64,000 nt of DNA, taken from assembly GCF_013074385.2 (NCBI RefSeq), contig NZ_JABEYA020000003.1, forward strand, positions 1-64,000, in the 5' to 3' direction. Of this stretch, positions 45,630-54,578 are shown in pieces. The notes beneath the pieces are model-generated. The model made no database searches. It saw only the letters and a list, made by a program, of their open reading frames with translations, and was not told the origin of the DNA. The stretch's first letter is position 1; each line of letters starts with the position of its first letter. The stretch comes from Vibrio ostreicida (GTDB lineage: Bacteria > Pseudomonadota > Gammaproteobacteria > Enterobacterales > Vibrionaceae). The position numbers were made by a program, and so were the translations under genes.

Positions 45630-46499
45630 ATGATGAGCCAATATAAGCAAATGATGATCTTCAAAGCCATCGTCGAATCCGGTTCTATTTCAAAGGCAGC
45701 CGAGAAATTAAATTTATCGAAATCAGTGCTGAGTACACAGCTGAAACAACTGGAGAGTGATTTATCCTGCTCACTTTTAAAGAGAACCACCAGAAAGCAG
45801 TCGCTGACCTCTTCAGGAGAACGATTTTATCAACACTGCATCAAGATGAATGACGTGATGTCAGTAGCTTGGCAAGATATACGCCAGTTACAAACAGAGC
45901 CAGAGGGTAACCTTTGTGTGACCGCTCCTGTCGCACTGATGGACAGTATTGTCGTTCCTGCATTGAGTGAAGCGTTTATGCACTATCCCAAAGTTTCCCT
46001 AAGCTTACTCGCCGAAGATCGCCAATTGGACGTAATGCAACACAACATTGACCTTGCGATAAGAGTCGGTCAATCTCCTGATAGCCGCCTCAAACAAAAA
46101 AGAATCGGCCAATTTCGAGACATTCTCTGCCAACCTCGCCACATCAAGCCGTTCATGGTACCAAGCCGATATATCGCCAACCAATGGCAGCCTAAATTGG
46201 TGACTCACCATTTACAGCATAGAGTCAAAGAGGATGAAAAAACCTTGTCCTTCACGACCCATCATAACGCCAATACTGTCCATCAGGTTGCCCATATGAT
46301 TGAGCTCAATATGGGCGTTGGCTTGATACCCGAGTTTTGTCTTCAACAATACCCGAACCTTCAACCCTGTGACGAGGATTATCAACTCTTGCCAAATAGC
46401 GTCTACGCTCTACATCCGTATTCTCTATCGCCACCACCTACCGTGTCCATGGCTATCGAATCCATCGAACACATGCTTGCATCACTGACAAATAAATAA
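45630..46499 (+). CDS. LysR family transcriptional regulator
   Basis: The 289-aa protein has the winged helix GSISKAAEKLNLSKSVLSTQLKQLESDLSCSLLKRTTRKQSLTSSGE and a substrate-binding domain. It is a CrgA-like member, ligand unknown. Divergent from the NTF2-like gene, the classical arrangement for a LysR regulator and its target. Confidence 0.88.
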   Translation: MMSQYKQMMIFKAIVESGSISKAAEKLNLSKSVLSTQLKQLESDLSCSLLKRTTRKQSLTSSGERFYQHCIKMNDVMSVAWQDIRQLQTEPEGNLCVTAPVALMDSIVVPALSEAFMHYPKVSLSLLAEDRQLDVMQHNIDLAIRVGQSPDSRLKQKRIGQFRDILCQPRHIKPFMVPSRYIANQWQPKLVTHHLQHRVKEDEKTLSFTTHHNANTVHQVAHMIELNMGVGLIPEFCLQQYPNLQPCDEDYQLLPNSVYALHPYSLSPPPTVSMAIESIEHMLASLTNK

Positions 46500-46602
46500 A
46501 CAAAGTAAGATTCTGGAACAAACGTCACGATAATTTCATCTTAGAGTCAAAACCAGTGACCTAAACTTGTTAAACCCATTGAAAAAGACCAAGGAGACTC
46601 GC

Positions 46603-46893
46603 ATGATTTCAACCTTTAGAGATTACGAACTAAAAGGAACACGCCACTTTCACGCTCACATCGAGGTCAACCCAGCAGGGTTGTTAGGCGTTGATATTAT
46701 TGAAAAAAATGAGCACCATCAGGCTGAACTGTGCAATGTCAGCTTTGAAAAGCTTGAGGGTAAAACTCGAATCAAAGGTAAAGAAGCTCAGGATGACTGG
46801 CAAATGGATCTTAACGACCAAGATGCAACGGAGCTGCGCCGCTTGATTATTGAAGCAAACGAAGAATTCGAAATATTGATGAGAGATCTATGA
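46603..46893 (+). CDS. Small hypothetical protein
   Basis: The 96-aa product begins MISTFRDYELKGTRHFHAHIEV after a clear AAGGAGA site. It has a beta-strand-rich first half and an acidic helical tail (DATELRRLIIEANEEFEILM). No recognised family. An in-frame start 12 codons upstream lacks a ribosome-binding site. It is convergent with the GAF-GGDEF gene, with no obvious terminator between them. Confidence 0.6.
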   Translation: MISTFRDYELKGTRHFHAHIEVNPAGLLGVDIIEKNEHHQAELCNVSFEKLEGKTRIKGKEAQDDWQMDLNDQDATELRRLIIEANEEFEILMRDL

Positions 46894-46916
46894 CATCAGC
46901 ACGCAGAAGAGAAGTG

Positions 46917-47870
46917 CTAACGGTTCAGGTACTTTCCTTCTTGCAAACTCTTCTGCGCCATTTCTAGCAAGGCATCAAGTGTCACACCCGAAGAAGGTTT
47001 GACGGCTGCCACGCCTGCATCGAAATATATCGTGACGCTCTGCTGGCGATTGAACTGTTCGACTGCTTTACGAAAACGAGCGACGGCAATGTCGGCCACT
47101 TTAACCGTTAACCCGGACATCAGCACTACAAATTCATCCTCGCTAATTCTCGCAAAAATATCCGACTCCCCAAACGAGGTCGCCAATAGGTCAGAAAATG
47201 AGCGAAGATAATCTTCCTCAGTTTGGTTCTCCGCCCCATTCTCAGTCGTCTTCGCCACATCAATAGCAAAACAAGCTAATGCGATACTAAACCCTCCCAT
47301 CCGACAATAGCTCATGGATTTTGCACCGAGTTCAAAAAAGCCTCGACGATTAGAGATCTGAGTCACAGGGTCTAATGTTGCTTGAATCGTCGCATCAAGT
47401 TGCTGCTCGGCCAGTTTTGCTAGGTCAATCAGATCTTTTCTCTGTTGCTCAGAAAACTGACGGGGTTCAGTATCAATGATGCATAATGTGCCCAGTTTAG
47501 TGTCATTGTTATACACCAAGGGAATACCAGCATAAAACCGAATGTAAGGCTCGTCTGTCACCAGTGGGTTGTCCATAAATTTCGGATCTTGAGACGCATC
47601 ACAAACAATGAAAGGTTTATCATCATGAATAGCGTGTCCGCAAAAAGACACATTTCTTGGCGTTTCTCTAACCGGAAGACCCACACAAGACTTAAACCAC
47701 TGCCGATTACTGTCGACCAAACTGACCACGGCAATAGGAACATCGAACAAACGCTTTGCGAGTCTGGTTAAACGGTCAAAACGCTCTTCCGGTTCACTAT
47801 CTAAAAGGTCGAGCGAGTGAAGATCGTCGATTCGTTGCTTTTCATCATTGGTATTATCAGGTGCTTTCAT
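46917..47870 (-). CDS. GAF-GGDEF protein, possibly inactive diguanylate cyclase
   Basis: The 317-aa soluble protein has a GAF domain (about 20-155, with SLVDSNRQWFKSCVGL, SFCGHAIHDDKPFIVCDA and YAGIPLV) and a GGDEF domain (about 160-317, starting LDPVTQISNRRGFF). The signature is SEDEF rather than GGDEF: the second Gly is Glu, and only one of the usual metal-site Asp segments (CFAIDVAK) is kept. It may have weak or no cyclase activity and act as a sensor. GAF domains of this type (COG2203) bind small ligands. Single gene. Confidence 0.82.
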   Translation of the reverse strand: MKAPDNTNDEKQRIDDLHSLDLLDSEPEERFDRLTRLAKRLFDVPIAVVSLVDSNRQWFKSCVGLPVRETPRNVSFCGHAIHDDKPFIVCDASQDPKFMDNPLVTDEPYIRFYAGIPLVYNNDTKLGTLCIIDTEPRQFSEQQRKDLIDLAKLAEQQLDATIQATLDPVTQISNRRGFFELGAKSMSYCRMGGFSIALACFAIDVAKTTENGAENQTEEDYLRSFSDLLATSFGESDIFARISEDEFVVLMSGLTVKVADIAVARFRKAVEQFNRQQSVTIYFDAGVAAVKPSSGVTLDALLEMAQKSLQEGKYLNR

Positions 47871-48059
47871 CGAGATAATAAGTTATGAGCCTTGACCCTA
47901 TTTTAGCACCCCACTTTGAGCTTGCTGAGTTTTAAGCTTGGTACTGTTCACCGAAGTAAAAAACTGTGATAGCAGCCGACTATTTCTTATAATCAATACT
48001 GACCATTCTCGCCGTAAAAAATAATTCAGCCAATATGTGGTCTGTGATGGGAGGTATCA

Positions 48060-49292
48060 CTAAGGCGTCGAGGGCACCACTGACGCAGAACGCACCGCAA
48101 ATTCATGCCCATCCAACATTCCTTTTCCCTTTTTCAACTCATTGAGCCGTGCGTTGACCACCCCATCACTGCTCGTGAAATCAATTTTGTAACTCTTAGA
48201 ATATTCCTGAACGTACTGCTGCGACAAGGACTTGAGCTTCTCGATATACACCACCGCCTTGTCAAATTCTCCCTGAGAAACCACCTCACCTTTGGCAGTC
48301 AGAAGCGTGGCAAATCGATAAGGGTGGCCAACAAAACCACTTCCCATAACCAATGCAGAGACAATTGGCGTCGTCATCACCGCCCTTTGAAACCACTCTG
48401 AAAACCTTTTATGGTCATGGACTATACTGCTCTGAGAACTTCGATTATGCCACTCTTTGGTGGCACGCTCTAACACGTTCGACAGTAGGCTGCGCTGAAC
48501 AAAAAAGTCCACCAATTTAATGATTCTTTCTAAAATACTGATCACCAAGCTGATGATAGAACCGATCCCTGCCGCGGTTGCGCCCGCAATACCAGCCACG
48601 CTCATGGTGAAGTCTTTGATCCCCCCCAATACACCGGTAGCAGAGTGACGCGCCAAGGTTCGGGATATAATACTTGGATGGCCACCAAGCAACTCCACCC
48701 CACGTCCTTTATAAATTTGAGTAATCAGGTCCTTGGCTTTCATGATGGATTGTTTCACTGCGGAATAGAGGCCAGAGGCACTTTGGACATGCCCCCAACC
48801 AGGAATTAATTTGGAAAAATTGCCAGCAAACTTACTGATCAACCAAGTACCGACCTGAGTTAACCATTCAATGCCATGTAACAAATCGCCATAGACATCG
48901 CCCACTTTATCCAACAAGGTTCTAAAAAAATCGGACAATAGTTGCTTAATTTTTTCCTTCGCCGCGGACGTCATTTCACTCGCTTTTTCTGCTACTTTCG
49001 CGATTTTTTTACCCGCTTTACTATTTTTCAGTTTGGTCATGGTTTCGGTTTTATTGAGCAAGCCCATAGCGGCATCTTTAAAGTCTTCAAATGGCTCTAT
49101 CCCGACAACAAAGGTATTGAAGTAATGAGCATTAGAAATGATCGCAACTTTTGAGATCTCAGTGCTGGCCAACATGTACATGGCCCCCATTCGAGCATCC
49201 GCCATTTCGGCAACCTGAACCCCAGCAGCGGTATCATCTGTTTTACCAAAGATTATATTTTTAATAAGACGCTTGAGTAAATTAATCTGCAT
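48060..49292 (-). CDS. Unrecognised 410-aa protein with amphipathic/hydrophobic segments
   Basis: I do not recognise a family. The protein lacks a signal peptide. It has a Lys/Ala-rich helical stretch (about 85-120, KAGKKIAKVAEKASEMTSAAKEK) and a Gly/Ala/Ile-rich hydrophobic segment (about 232-270, SVAGIAGATAAGIGSIISLVIS) flanked by charged helices. The helical hairpin architecture is reminiscent of pore-forming toxins or membrane-remodelling proteins. Start at 49292 follows GAGGTG. It is isolated: GGDEF gene downstream, PAP2 gene upstream. No immunity gene is obvious. Confidence 0.6.
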   Translation of the reverse strand: MQINLLKRLIKNIIFGKTDDTAAGVQVAEMADARMGAMYMLASTEISKVAIISNAHYFNTFVVGIEPFEDFKDAAMGLLNKTETMTKLKNSKAGKKIAKVAEKASEMTSAAKEKIKQLLSDFFRTLLDKVGDVYGDLLHGIEWLTQVGTWLISKFAGNFSKLIPGWGHVQSASGLYSAVKQSIMKAKDLITQIYKGRGVELLGGHPSIISRTLARHSATGVLGGIKDFTMSVAGIAGATAAGIGSIISLVISILERIIKLVDFFVQRSLLSNVLERATKEWHNRSSQSSIVHDHKRFSEWFQRAVMTTPIVSALVMGSGFVGHPYRFATLLTAKGEVVSQGEFDKAVVYIEKLKSLSQQYVQEYSKSYKIDFTSSDGVVNARLNELKKGKGMLDGHEFAVRSASVVPSTP

Positions 49293-49531
49293 ACACACCT
49301 CACCACTGAACATGGATTTTGTTTACCTGCCTACGCGAATCGATAGCTGATAAATTAATAAACAACAAACAAATAATAGCGAGTTTTATAAAAAATGTGA
49401 TCTCTTCGACTCGAAATTTTGTAAAAAAAACAAACAAAAAGTGGGAGGCATGTATGACTTTTGACAAGATTGACATCTGAAGCTCAACATTGCCGAACAC
49501 GACTTTCAATCGAAATAAATCAAGATGAGCG

Positions 49532-50275
49532 TCAAGTCACCGCGTTCGAACCCCGAGTGAACAATTTTTCGCGGACTTTCTGTAAGTCCGGAATCAAAAG
49601 ATAAATGAGCGTAACAAATAAGATCGAACCTAACAGATCAATAGGTCGGTGCATTCCCAGCCACAGCCTGCTGTAAGCCACCCCTACGGCCCAAACGCTC
49701 AAGGTAGTCGCCAGTCCGTAGCACCGCGAACGTATAAAAAGTTGACCAAAAAAACCTAAACAAATTGCCGCAAAAAGAGTATGCCCCGAAGGGAAAGAAT
49801 AATCGGTTTCCTTGTACCAGTGGCGAGTTCGCCAAGGGCTCACACGACCGGAAATTTCATCGATAACATGAGCTTGTTGCGCACTATCCAGTTTGTAAAA
49901 ATGGGTCGGGTTAGGCAGCAAGAGTTGGTGTGACAAAAGATAGGTATAGGGCCGAGGGCTTTGAGTGACTTGCTTAAGCTCCGTTTTACACACAAAGCCA
50001 ATCACAAGAATCAAACCCAATTGCACCAATTTACTCAACCAATTGGGCACATTGGGCATCAATTTTCGCGTCAGCGCGATCAAAATTAGCAAAGTGATCA
50101 CAAAACCTTCTGGCCCAGCGGAATAGGTCAATAAAGTTAAGGTCGCGCCGAAAATGTCAGAAACAGGACCCAGGAAATCAAGATGACTGATCTGCCAGGA
50201 CAGAGGTCCAATAATGACAAAGAAACCGCCCAACAAACCTAAACCGTATTGTTTTTCTATGAAATAATGTTTCAT
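49532..50275 (-). CDS. PAP2 / PgpB-like phosphatase
   Basis: The 247-aa membrane protein (five to six helices) carries all three PAP2 signatures: K-x6-RP in KQVTQSPRPY, PSGH in SFPSGHT and SR-x5-H-x3-D in SRLWLGMHRPIDLLGS. It resembles E. coli PgpB, which dephosphorylates phosphatidylglycerophosphate and undecaprenyl diphosphate in the periplasm. Start at 50275 gives a normal first helix; an upstream GTG-initiated frame would add 18 residues with a weaker fit. Confidence 0.88.
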   Translation of the reverse strand: MKHYFIEKQYGLGLLGGFFVIIGPLSWQISHLDFLGPVSDIFGATLTLLTYSAGPEGFVITLLILIALTRKLMPNVPNWLSKLVQLGLILVIGFVCKTELKQVTQSPRPYTYLLSHQLLLPNPTHFYKLDSAQQAHVIDEISGRVSPWRTRHWYKETDYSFPSGHTLFAAICLGFFGQLFIRSRCYGLATTLSVWAVGVAYSRLWLGMHRPIDLLGSILFVTLIYLLIPDLQKVREKLFTRGSNAVT

Positions 50276-50473
50276 GATGGCGCCCTGAGCCCAATGACAA
50301 GATAGCCATATACTAATCGAGCTCTTCACGAAGACGTTTAATTCAATGTCAATTTGAAGAAAGATTCGTACCCTTTGAGCGACTTTGGCGTCATTAAATT
50401 CATACTTTAAATCCCCCCTAAAAAAACATTCATCCTACAAATGAAATCAACCCTCCTAGGCCAGTTTTAACCC

Positions 50474-51304
50474 TCACCGCACCTGACTGTGTCCTGCGAA
50501 AAAGTGGTTCACCGGTCCATGGCCATCACCCACTGCCAGTTCATCGGCATGACTGATCGCCTGAGAAATATATTGTTTGCCAAGATACACCGCCTTATGA
50601 AGCCGGTTTCCTTGAGCTAAGTAGGAGGCAATCGCGGATGACAGGGTACAACCAGTCCCGTGAGTGTTGCGAGTGAGAATGCGTTTCGCACGCAATAGCT
50701 CGCTGCTTTGTGGCATGATCAAAAGATCATTGCTGCCCTGACACTGAGGAAGGTGGCCTCCTTTAAGCAGCACTGCCTCCGACCCCAACTGGCGTAATTC
50801 TTCAATTAAGGCCCCCATATCGTCTTCACCAACGGGAATCGGTGCATTAACCAGCGCCGCGCATTCAGCAAGGTTAGGTGTAATTAAATCAGCCAGTGGA
50901 AGAAGCGATTGTTTGAGTGTTGTCACCGCACTTTCCTCTAACAAAACAGCGCCGCTGGTCGCAATCATCACTGGATCCACAACCAAGTAATCCGGCTTAT
51001 AGCATTGAATTTTATCGGCAACTAATTGAATAATACTCGAGTCTGCCATCATGCCCACTTTAATCACGCTGACGTTTAAATCGGCAAACACAGCGTCAAG
51101 TTGGCTTTCAATATGCGCGAGAGGGATCGGGTGTATTGCGGCCACTCCCTGTGTGTTTTGTGACGTGACAGCGGTGATAACAGAGCAGGCATAACTGCCT
51201 GTCGCTGAGATGGTTTTAATATCCGCCTGAATCCCCGCTCCTCCGCTGCTATCAGAGCCTGCGATAGTCAAAACGATAGGCGTGGCTTGTGGTGATGCTT
51301 TCAT
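50474..51304 (-). CDS. thiD: Hydroxymethylpyrimidine/phosphomethylpyrimidine kinase ThiD
   Basis: The 276-aa ribokinase-fold enzyme phosphorylates HMP and then HMP-phosphate for thiamine synthesis. It shows the N-terminal TIAGSDSSGGAGIQADIKT, the middle TPNLAECAAL and active-site RNTHGTGCTLSSAIASYL. A TPP riboswitch lies about 95 bp upstream, so expression should fall when thiamine diphosphate is high. Start preceded by AGGAAA. Single gene. Confidence 0.95.
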   Translation of the reverse strand: MKASPQATPIVLTIAGSDSSGGAGIQADIKTISATGSYACSVITAVTSQNTQGVAAIHPIPLAHIESQLDAVFADLNVSVIKVGMMADSSIIQLVADKIQCYKPDYLVVDPVMIATSGAVLLEESAVTTLKQSLLPLADLITPNLAECAALVNAPIPVGEDDMGALIEELRQLGSEAVLLKGGHLPQCQGSNDLLIMPQSSELLRAKRILTRNTHGTGCTLSSAIASYLAQGNRLHKAVYLGKQYISQAISHADELAVGDGHGPVNHFFAGHSQVR

Positions 51305-51395
51305 GATGTTTCCTAAAACAGCGTTAAGAAACCTTGGCTGATGATGACCAACTTACCACTACTTTAGCGTCAGCAGGGGCCAATAATCACAATGC

Positions 51396-51478
51396 TCAAC
51401 GTTCCCTACGCCAGTATTAACTGAATCAGGTTCAACGGGTTTCGCAAGACGATCTCAGCCCAAGGGCACCCCGACGAT
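51396..51478 (-). promoter_or_regulatory. TPP riboswitch (THI element) upstream of thiD
   Basis: Read on the minus strand, the region shows the conserved aptamer segments in order: GGGGTGCCC, GGGCTGAGA, ACCCGTTGAACCTGAT, and AGTTAATACTGGCGTAGGGA (last bases toward 51396). These are the defining TPP-binding elements. It regulates thiD, whose start is about 92 bp downstream; the ribosome-binding site and any terminator between them form the expression platform. Confidence 0.93.
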
Positions 51479-51556
51479 TGAGCCGTGATAATAACAGGAA
51501 ACAAAAATCGAAGTAAATCCTCCTACCTTTTTATCATGGCAAAACCTTTCTATCGC

Positions 51557-52060
51557 TTACTGATATGCCCCAGCGGAGTAGTGGAGTTCATAACTGTGAG
51601 AATAGATTTCGAGGATATTACCAAAAGGGTCTTCCATATAGATCATACGATAGGGCTTTTCGCCCGGATAGTAATAACGAGGTGCTTTCATGCGCTTTTT
51701 GCCACCCGCTGCAACAATCTTTTCTGCCAACCCTTCAACATCTGGGTCCTGAACACAAAAGTGAAATATGCCCGTCTTCCAGTATTCAAAGTTATCCTCT
51801 GGGCTCTGTTGGTCCTTAAACTCAAACAATTCCACACCGATACGATCACCTGTTGAAAGGTGCGCAATGCGAAAGCGATCCCATCCTACCCCAAATACAT
51901 CTGTGCACATCTCACCAATGGCAGAATCGTCTTCGACAATGTCTGTCGGTGGCATAATCAGATACCAACCTAAAACCTGAGTGTAGAAGGTAACGGCCGC
52001 CTCCAGATCCGGAACAGATATGCCGATATGAGAAAAATTGCGTGGGTATGGTTTTGACAT
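51557..52060 (-). CDS. VOC family protein (glyoxalase/dioxygenase fold)
   Basis: The 167-aa protein has the vicinal-oxygen-chelate fold in two repeats: FSHIGISVPDLEAAVTFYTQVLGW and a second with FHFCVQDPDVEGLAEKIVAAGG, ending MIYMEDPFGNILEIYSHSY. Metal ligands are likely His in SHIG, Glu in GVELFEF, His in FHFC and Glu in EIYS. The substrate is unknown. Start at 52060 follows AGAGG. Confidence 0.85.
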   Translation of the reverse strand: MSKPYPRNFSHIGISVPDLEAAVTFYTQVLGWYLIMPPTDIVEDDSAIGEMCTDVFGVGWDRFRIAHLSTGDRIGVELFEFKDQQSPEDNFEYWKTGIFHFCVQDPDVEGLAEKIVAAGGKKRMKAPRYYYPGEKPYRMIYMEDPFGNILEIYSHSYELHYSAGAYQ

Positions 52061-52133
52061 CGTGACCTCTTTAAGTTTCATGCAGCAGACAACTGCAAGG
52101 TAGCCACCATATTAAGCATGAATAGAAAACACT

Positions 52134-52168
52134 AAAAATTATCATTTATTCTTATTATGATAATTTTT
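52134..52168. repeat. AT-rich inverted repeat between VOC and HDOD genes
   Basis: A perfect 11-bp inverted repeat (AAAAATTATCA / TGATAATTTTT) with a 13-nt loop occupies the divergent promoter region. It could be an operator; the ATTATCA/TGATAAT half-sites are vaguely Fur-like but the spacing does not fit. Confidence 0.45.
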
Positions 52169-52272
52169 TGTTATTAACTTCAATGACAGCCCTACCTCGC
52201 CATGACTTTGTATCAAAATCATTTACTGTTCTATAGTAAGAAAGCTCTTCAATAAAGATAAGGAAGTGAACC

Positions 52273-53103
52273 ATGAGTCAGGAGGCTTTAATATCTCGTC
52301 TCAACGAACTACCGAGAATTCAGAAAATATTGCAAGAACTGCTTGATATGGTGAATAAAGATGAAGTGGATTTTGGCGAGCTATCGAAAAAAATTGCGAC
52401 GGACCAGATATTGAGCGCCCGATTACTTCGTATGGCCAACTCCGCTCATTTTGGCGGGAACAAATCTGTTGCGTCAGTCAATGAAGCCCTACTTAGAGTG
52501 GGAACTGGGCCTGTAAGGACCTTAGTCGTTGCCTCTGTGCTGTCAGGTGTGTTCCATAAAGTGCAAACGCTTGATATGACTCAATATTGGGAGGACACCT
52601 TCGAAGTGTCAGTCATTGCGAGTAAAATTGCTGATGAGACCGATATGGATGCCAATGAAGTCTTCACCACAGGCATTTTACATAATATTGGTGAACTCAT
52701 GATTCACACACTGGTCCCAGAAGCCGCAGTGCAAATCAATCAACGTTCTGAAGCGGGGGAAGATGCGATCGCGGTTCAGGAAGAAATTCTCGATATCACA
52801 GCGCCAGCGTTGGGCGCAAAGCTAGCGAAGGCGTGGAAATTTCCGTCACCTATGGTTGACGCCATTGCAAATTATTATGAACCCCGAGAAGCTGAGATTT
52901 CCCCCAAAATGGCCACGACGCTGCATCTCGCACGTTCCATTCACCGTGACTGGGATCAGTTAAACAGCGACGAAGCCAAAGCCCGATATTTAGCAGAGCA
53001 TCCAGATTCTCGATTGCTGCATATTTCTGCTACCTTCGCACCTACGGTAGACAAATATCGTGGCAATGGCAAAGAACTCGCCGCACAACTCAATGCCGCA
53101 TAA
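52273..53103 (+). CDS. HDOD domain protein
   Basis: The 276-aa protein is essentially a single HDOD domain (about 5-210): LPRIQKILQELLDMVNKDEVDFGELSKKIATDQILSARLLRMANSAHFGG, then HNIGELMIHTLV. HDOD proteins are non-catalytic relatives of HD domains used in signalling, often with GGDEF/EAL or chemotaxis systems; this gene adds to the c-di-GMP-rich character of the window. A strong terminator follows. Ribosome-binding site AAGGAAG before the ATG. Confidence 0.9.
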   Translation: MSQEALISRLNELPRIQKILQELLDMVNKDEVDFGELSKKIATDQILSARLLRMANSAHFGGNKSVASVNEALLRVGTGPVRTLVVASVLSGVFHKVQTLDMTQYWEDTFEVSVIASKIADETDMDANEVFTTGILHNIGELMIHTLVPEAAVQINQRSEAGEDAIAVQEEILDITAPALGAKLAKAWKFPSPMVDAIANYYEPREAEISPKMATTLHLARSIHRDWDQLNSDEAKARYLAEHPDSRLLHISATFAPTVDKYRGNGKELAAQLNAA

Positions 53104-53125
53104 ATCGTCTCGAAAGCGCCATGTC

Positions 53126-53159
53126 GGCGAAGCGGATGACCCGCTTCGCCAAAATTTTT
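53126..53159 (+). terminator. Terminator of the HDOD gene
   Basis: A perfect 10-bp stem (GGCGAAGCGG/CCGCTTCGCC) with a 5-nt loop is followed by AAAATTTTT. Confidence 0.85.
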
Positions 53160-53217
53160 CTATCCAGATGACACGTAATTTCCTAGACTCGACAACATGA
53201 TTGATTGTGATTAGACG

Positions 53218-54117
53218 ATGACTATGCTCAATTTCCAATGGCTTCAGACCTTTCAGACATTGATTGAAACCGGTCACTTTACCAAAACCGCCCAAACACT
53301 TTATATGACCCAACCAGGCGTTAGCCAACACATACAAAAGCTCGAAAAAGCCTGTGGGCAACCTTTAATCACAAGACACAACAAGACGTTTGACATTACC
53401 GATGCGGGAAAATCTGTTTATCAATACGCGAAACAAGTCCAGTCGCAACAGGCGGAACTTCTCTGCTCACTCACTGGAGATGATCCCTATAATGGCCCCG
53501 TATCTTTGTCTTGTTCGGGCTCTTTAGCTCTAGGTCTCTACCCTCACCTTATTGATTTACAATGTAAATACAAAGGCTTAATTCCTTCGGTTGAGGCCGC
53601 TCCACAGCATAAAATTATCGCGGATATTTTAAACGATTCAACAGACATCGGCATCGTCACTCAGGCTCCTTCTGACTCAAGATTTGACGTAAAACCGCTG
53701 GGTAAAGAGGTGTTGTGTTTGCTCGTGCCTAAGTTCTATAACCAAGGAGCACTGACAAAAGAGAGGTTAGTATCACTCGGCTTGATCAGGCATCCAGATG
53801 TGGATCACTATCTCTCCTTTTATTTGTCCAAATGCGGAGAACCACCACTGGAGAACCTCAACATCAGCGATCTGCCGACTAAAGGTTATGTTAATCAGCT
53901 CAACCAGATCTTACTGCCAGTGGCAAAAGGCGTTGGGTTTACCGTGCTCCCTAAAAGCGCACTGGCGTGTTTTCCCGACAAAAGAGACATTGATATCTAT
54001 CAACCCAACAACGACGTGGCTGAAACCCTATACTTTGTGACCAAGCGCCACCGAAAGTTGCCGAAACGAACGGTTACCATCACAGAGACGATTATTCGCT
54101 ACTTTTACTCAGACTGA
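53218..54117 (+). CDS. LysR family transcriptional regulator
   Basis: The 299-aa protein has the winged helix (TGHFTKTAQTLYMTQPGVSQHIQKLEKACGQPLITRHNKTFDITDAG) and a C-terminal effector domain with SGSLALGLYPHLIDLQ. It stands alone, convergent with the VCBS-like gene. Target and ligand unknown. Confidence 0.88.
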   Translation: MTMLNFQWLQTFQTLIETGHFTKTAQTLYMTQPGVSQHIQKLEKACGQPLITRHNKTFDITDAGKSVYQYAKQVQSQQAELLCSLTGDDPYNGPVSLSCSGSLALGLYPHLIDLQCKYKGLIPSVEAAPQHKIIADILNDSTDIGIVTQAPSDSRFDVKPLGKEVLCLLVPKFYNQGALTKERLVSLGLIRHPDVDHYLSFYLSKCGEPPLENLNISDLPTKGYVNQLNQILLPVAKGVGFTVLPKSALACFPDKRDIDIYQPNNDVAETLYFVTKRHRKLPKRTVTITETIIRYFYSD

Positions 54118-54134
54118 GTTTAGCGTCTGTAACC

Positions 54135-54578
54135 CTATTTACACGTAATCTCGGTGGCGGTTTCATCAATGATTACGCCGTCTTTTACGCCCACCAGTGT
54201 CAACGTAATGCAATATTGTTTGCCACTGGTTGAGTTCAAGCCAAAGCGCTCAATCTTGGTTTCACCCTCAACGAGATAATGCATCTTTATTTTGTAGACC
54301 GAGTAGCTCCAGCGTCCTTGTTTATCCACCACAAGAGTACCCAGTTCGTGTCCTAGCGCCTCAACGCTAGAGGGATCAAATCGAGTTTGCTCGTTCTTGT
54401 CCAATCCTTCGACCAATGAACCTGAATCGACCAATATTGGCGAGCTATTCAGTCGATTAATATCGGCACTGGCACCGCCATATTGACGGCCTGTACGTTG
54501 CCCTAAAGAAGGATTAACTTTGCTCACTTCGTTACCATCGAAGGCTTGATAAAGCGGCGGTGAAAACGGTTCAGCCAT
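54135..54578 (-). CDS. Small VCBS-like single-domain protein
   Basis: The 147-aa product has no signal peptide. Residues about 75-135 resemble a VCBS repeat unit of giant adhesins: ELGTLVVDKQGRWSYSVY, where adhesin repeats read G-x-L-T-V-x2-D-G-x-W-x-Y, and later QYCITLTLVGVKDGVIIDE, where repeats end V-T-I-x-G-T-N-D. The N-terminus (MAEPFSPPLYQAFDG) is unlike a repeat. It is convergent with the LysR gene. Two Cys residues near the end are unusual for VCBS. Function unknown; the similarity is by eye only. Confidence 0.55.
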   Translation of the reverse strand: MAEPFSPPLYQAFDGNEVSKVNPSLGQRTGRQYGGASADINRLNSSPILVDSGSLVEGLDKNEQTRFDPSSVEALGHELGTLVVDKQGRWSYSVYKIKMHYLVEGETKIERFGLNSTSGKQYCITLTLVGVKDGVIIDETATEITCK

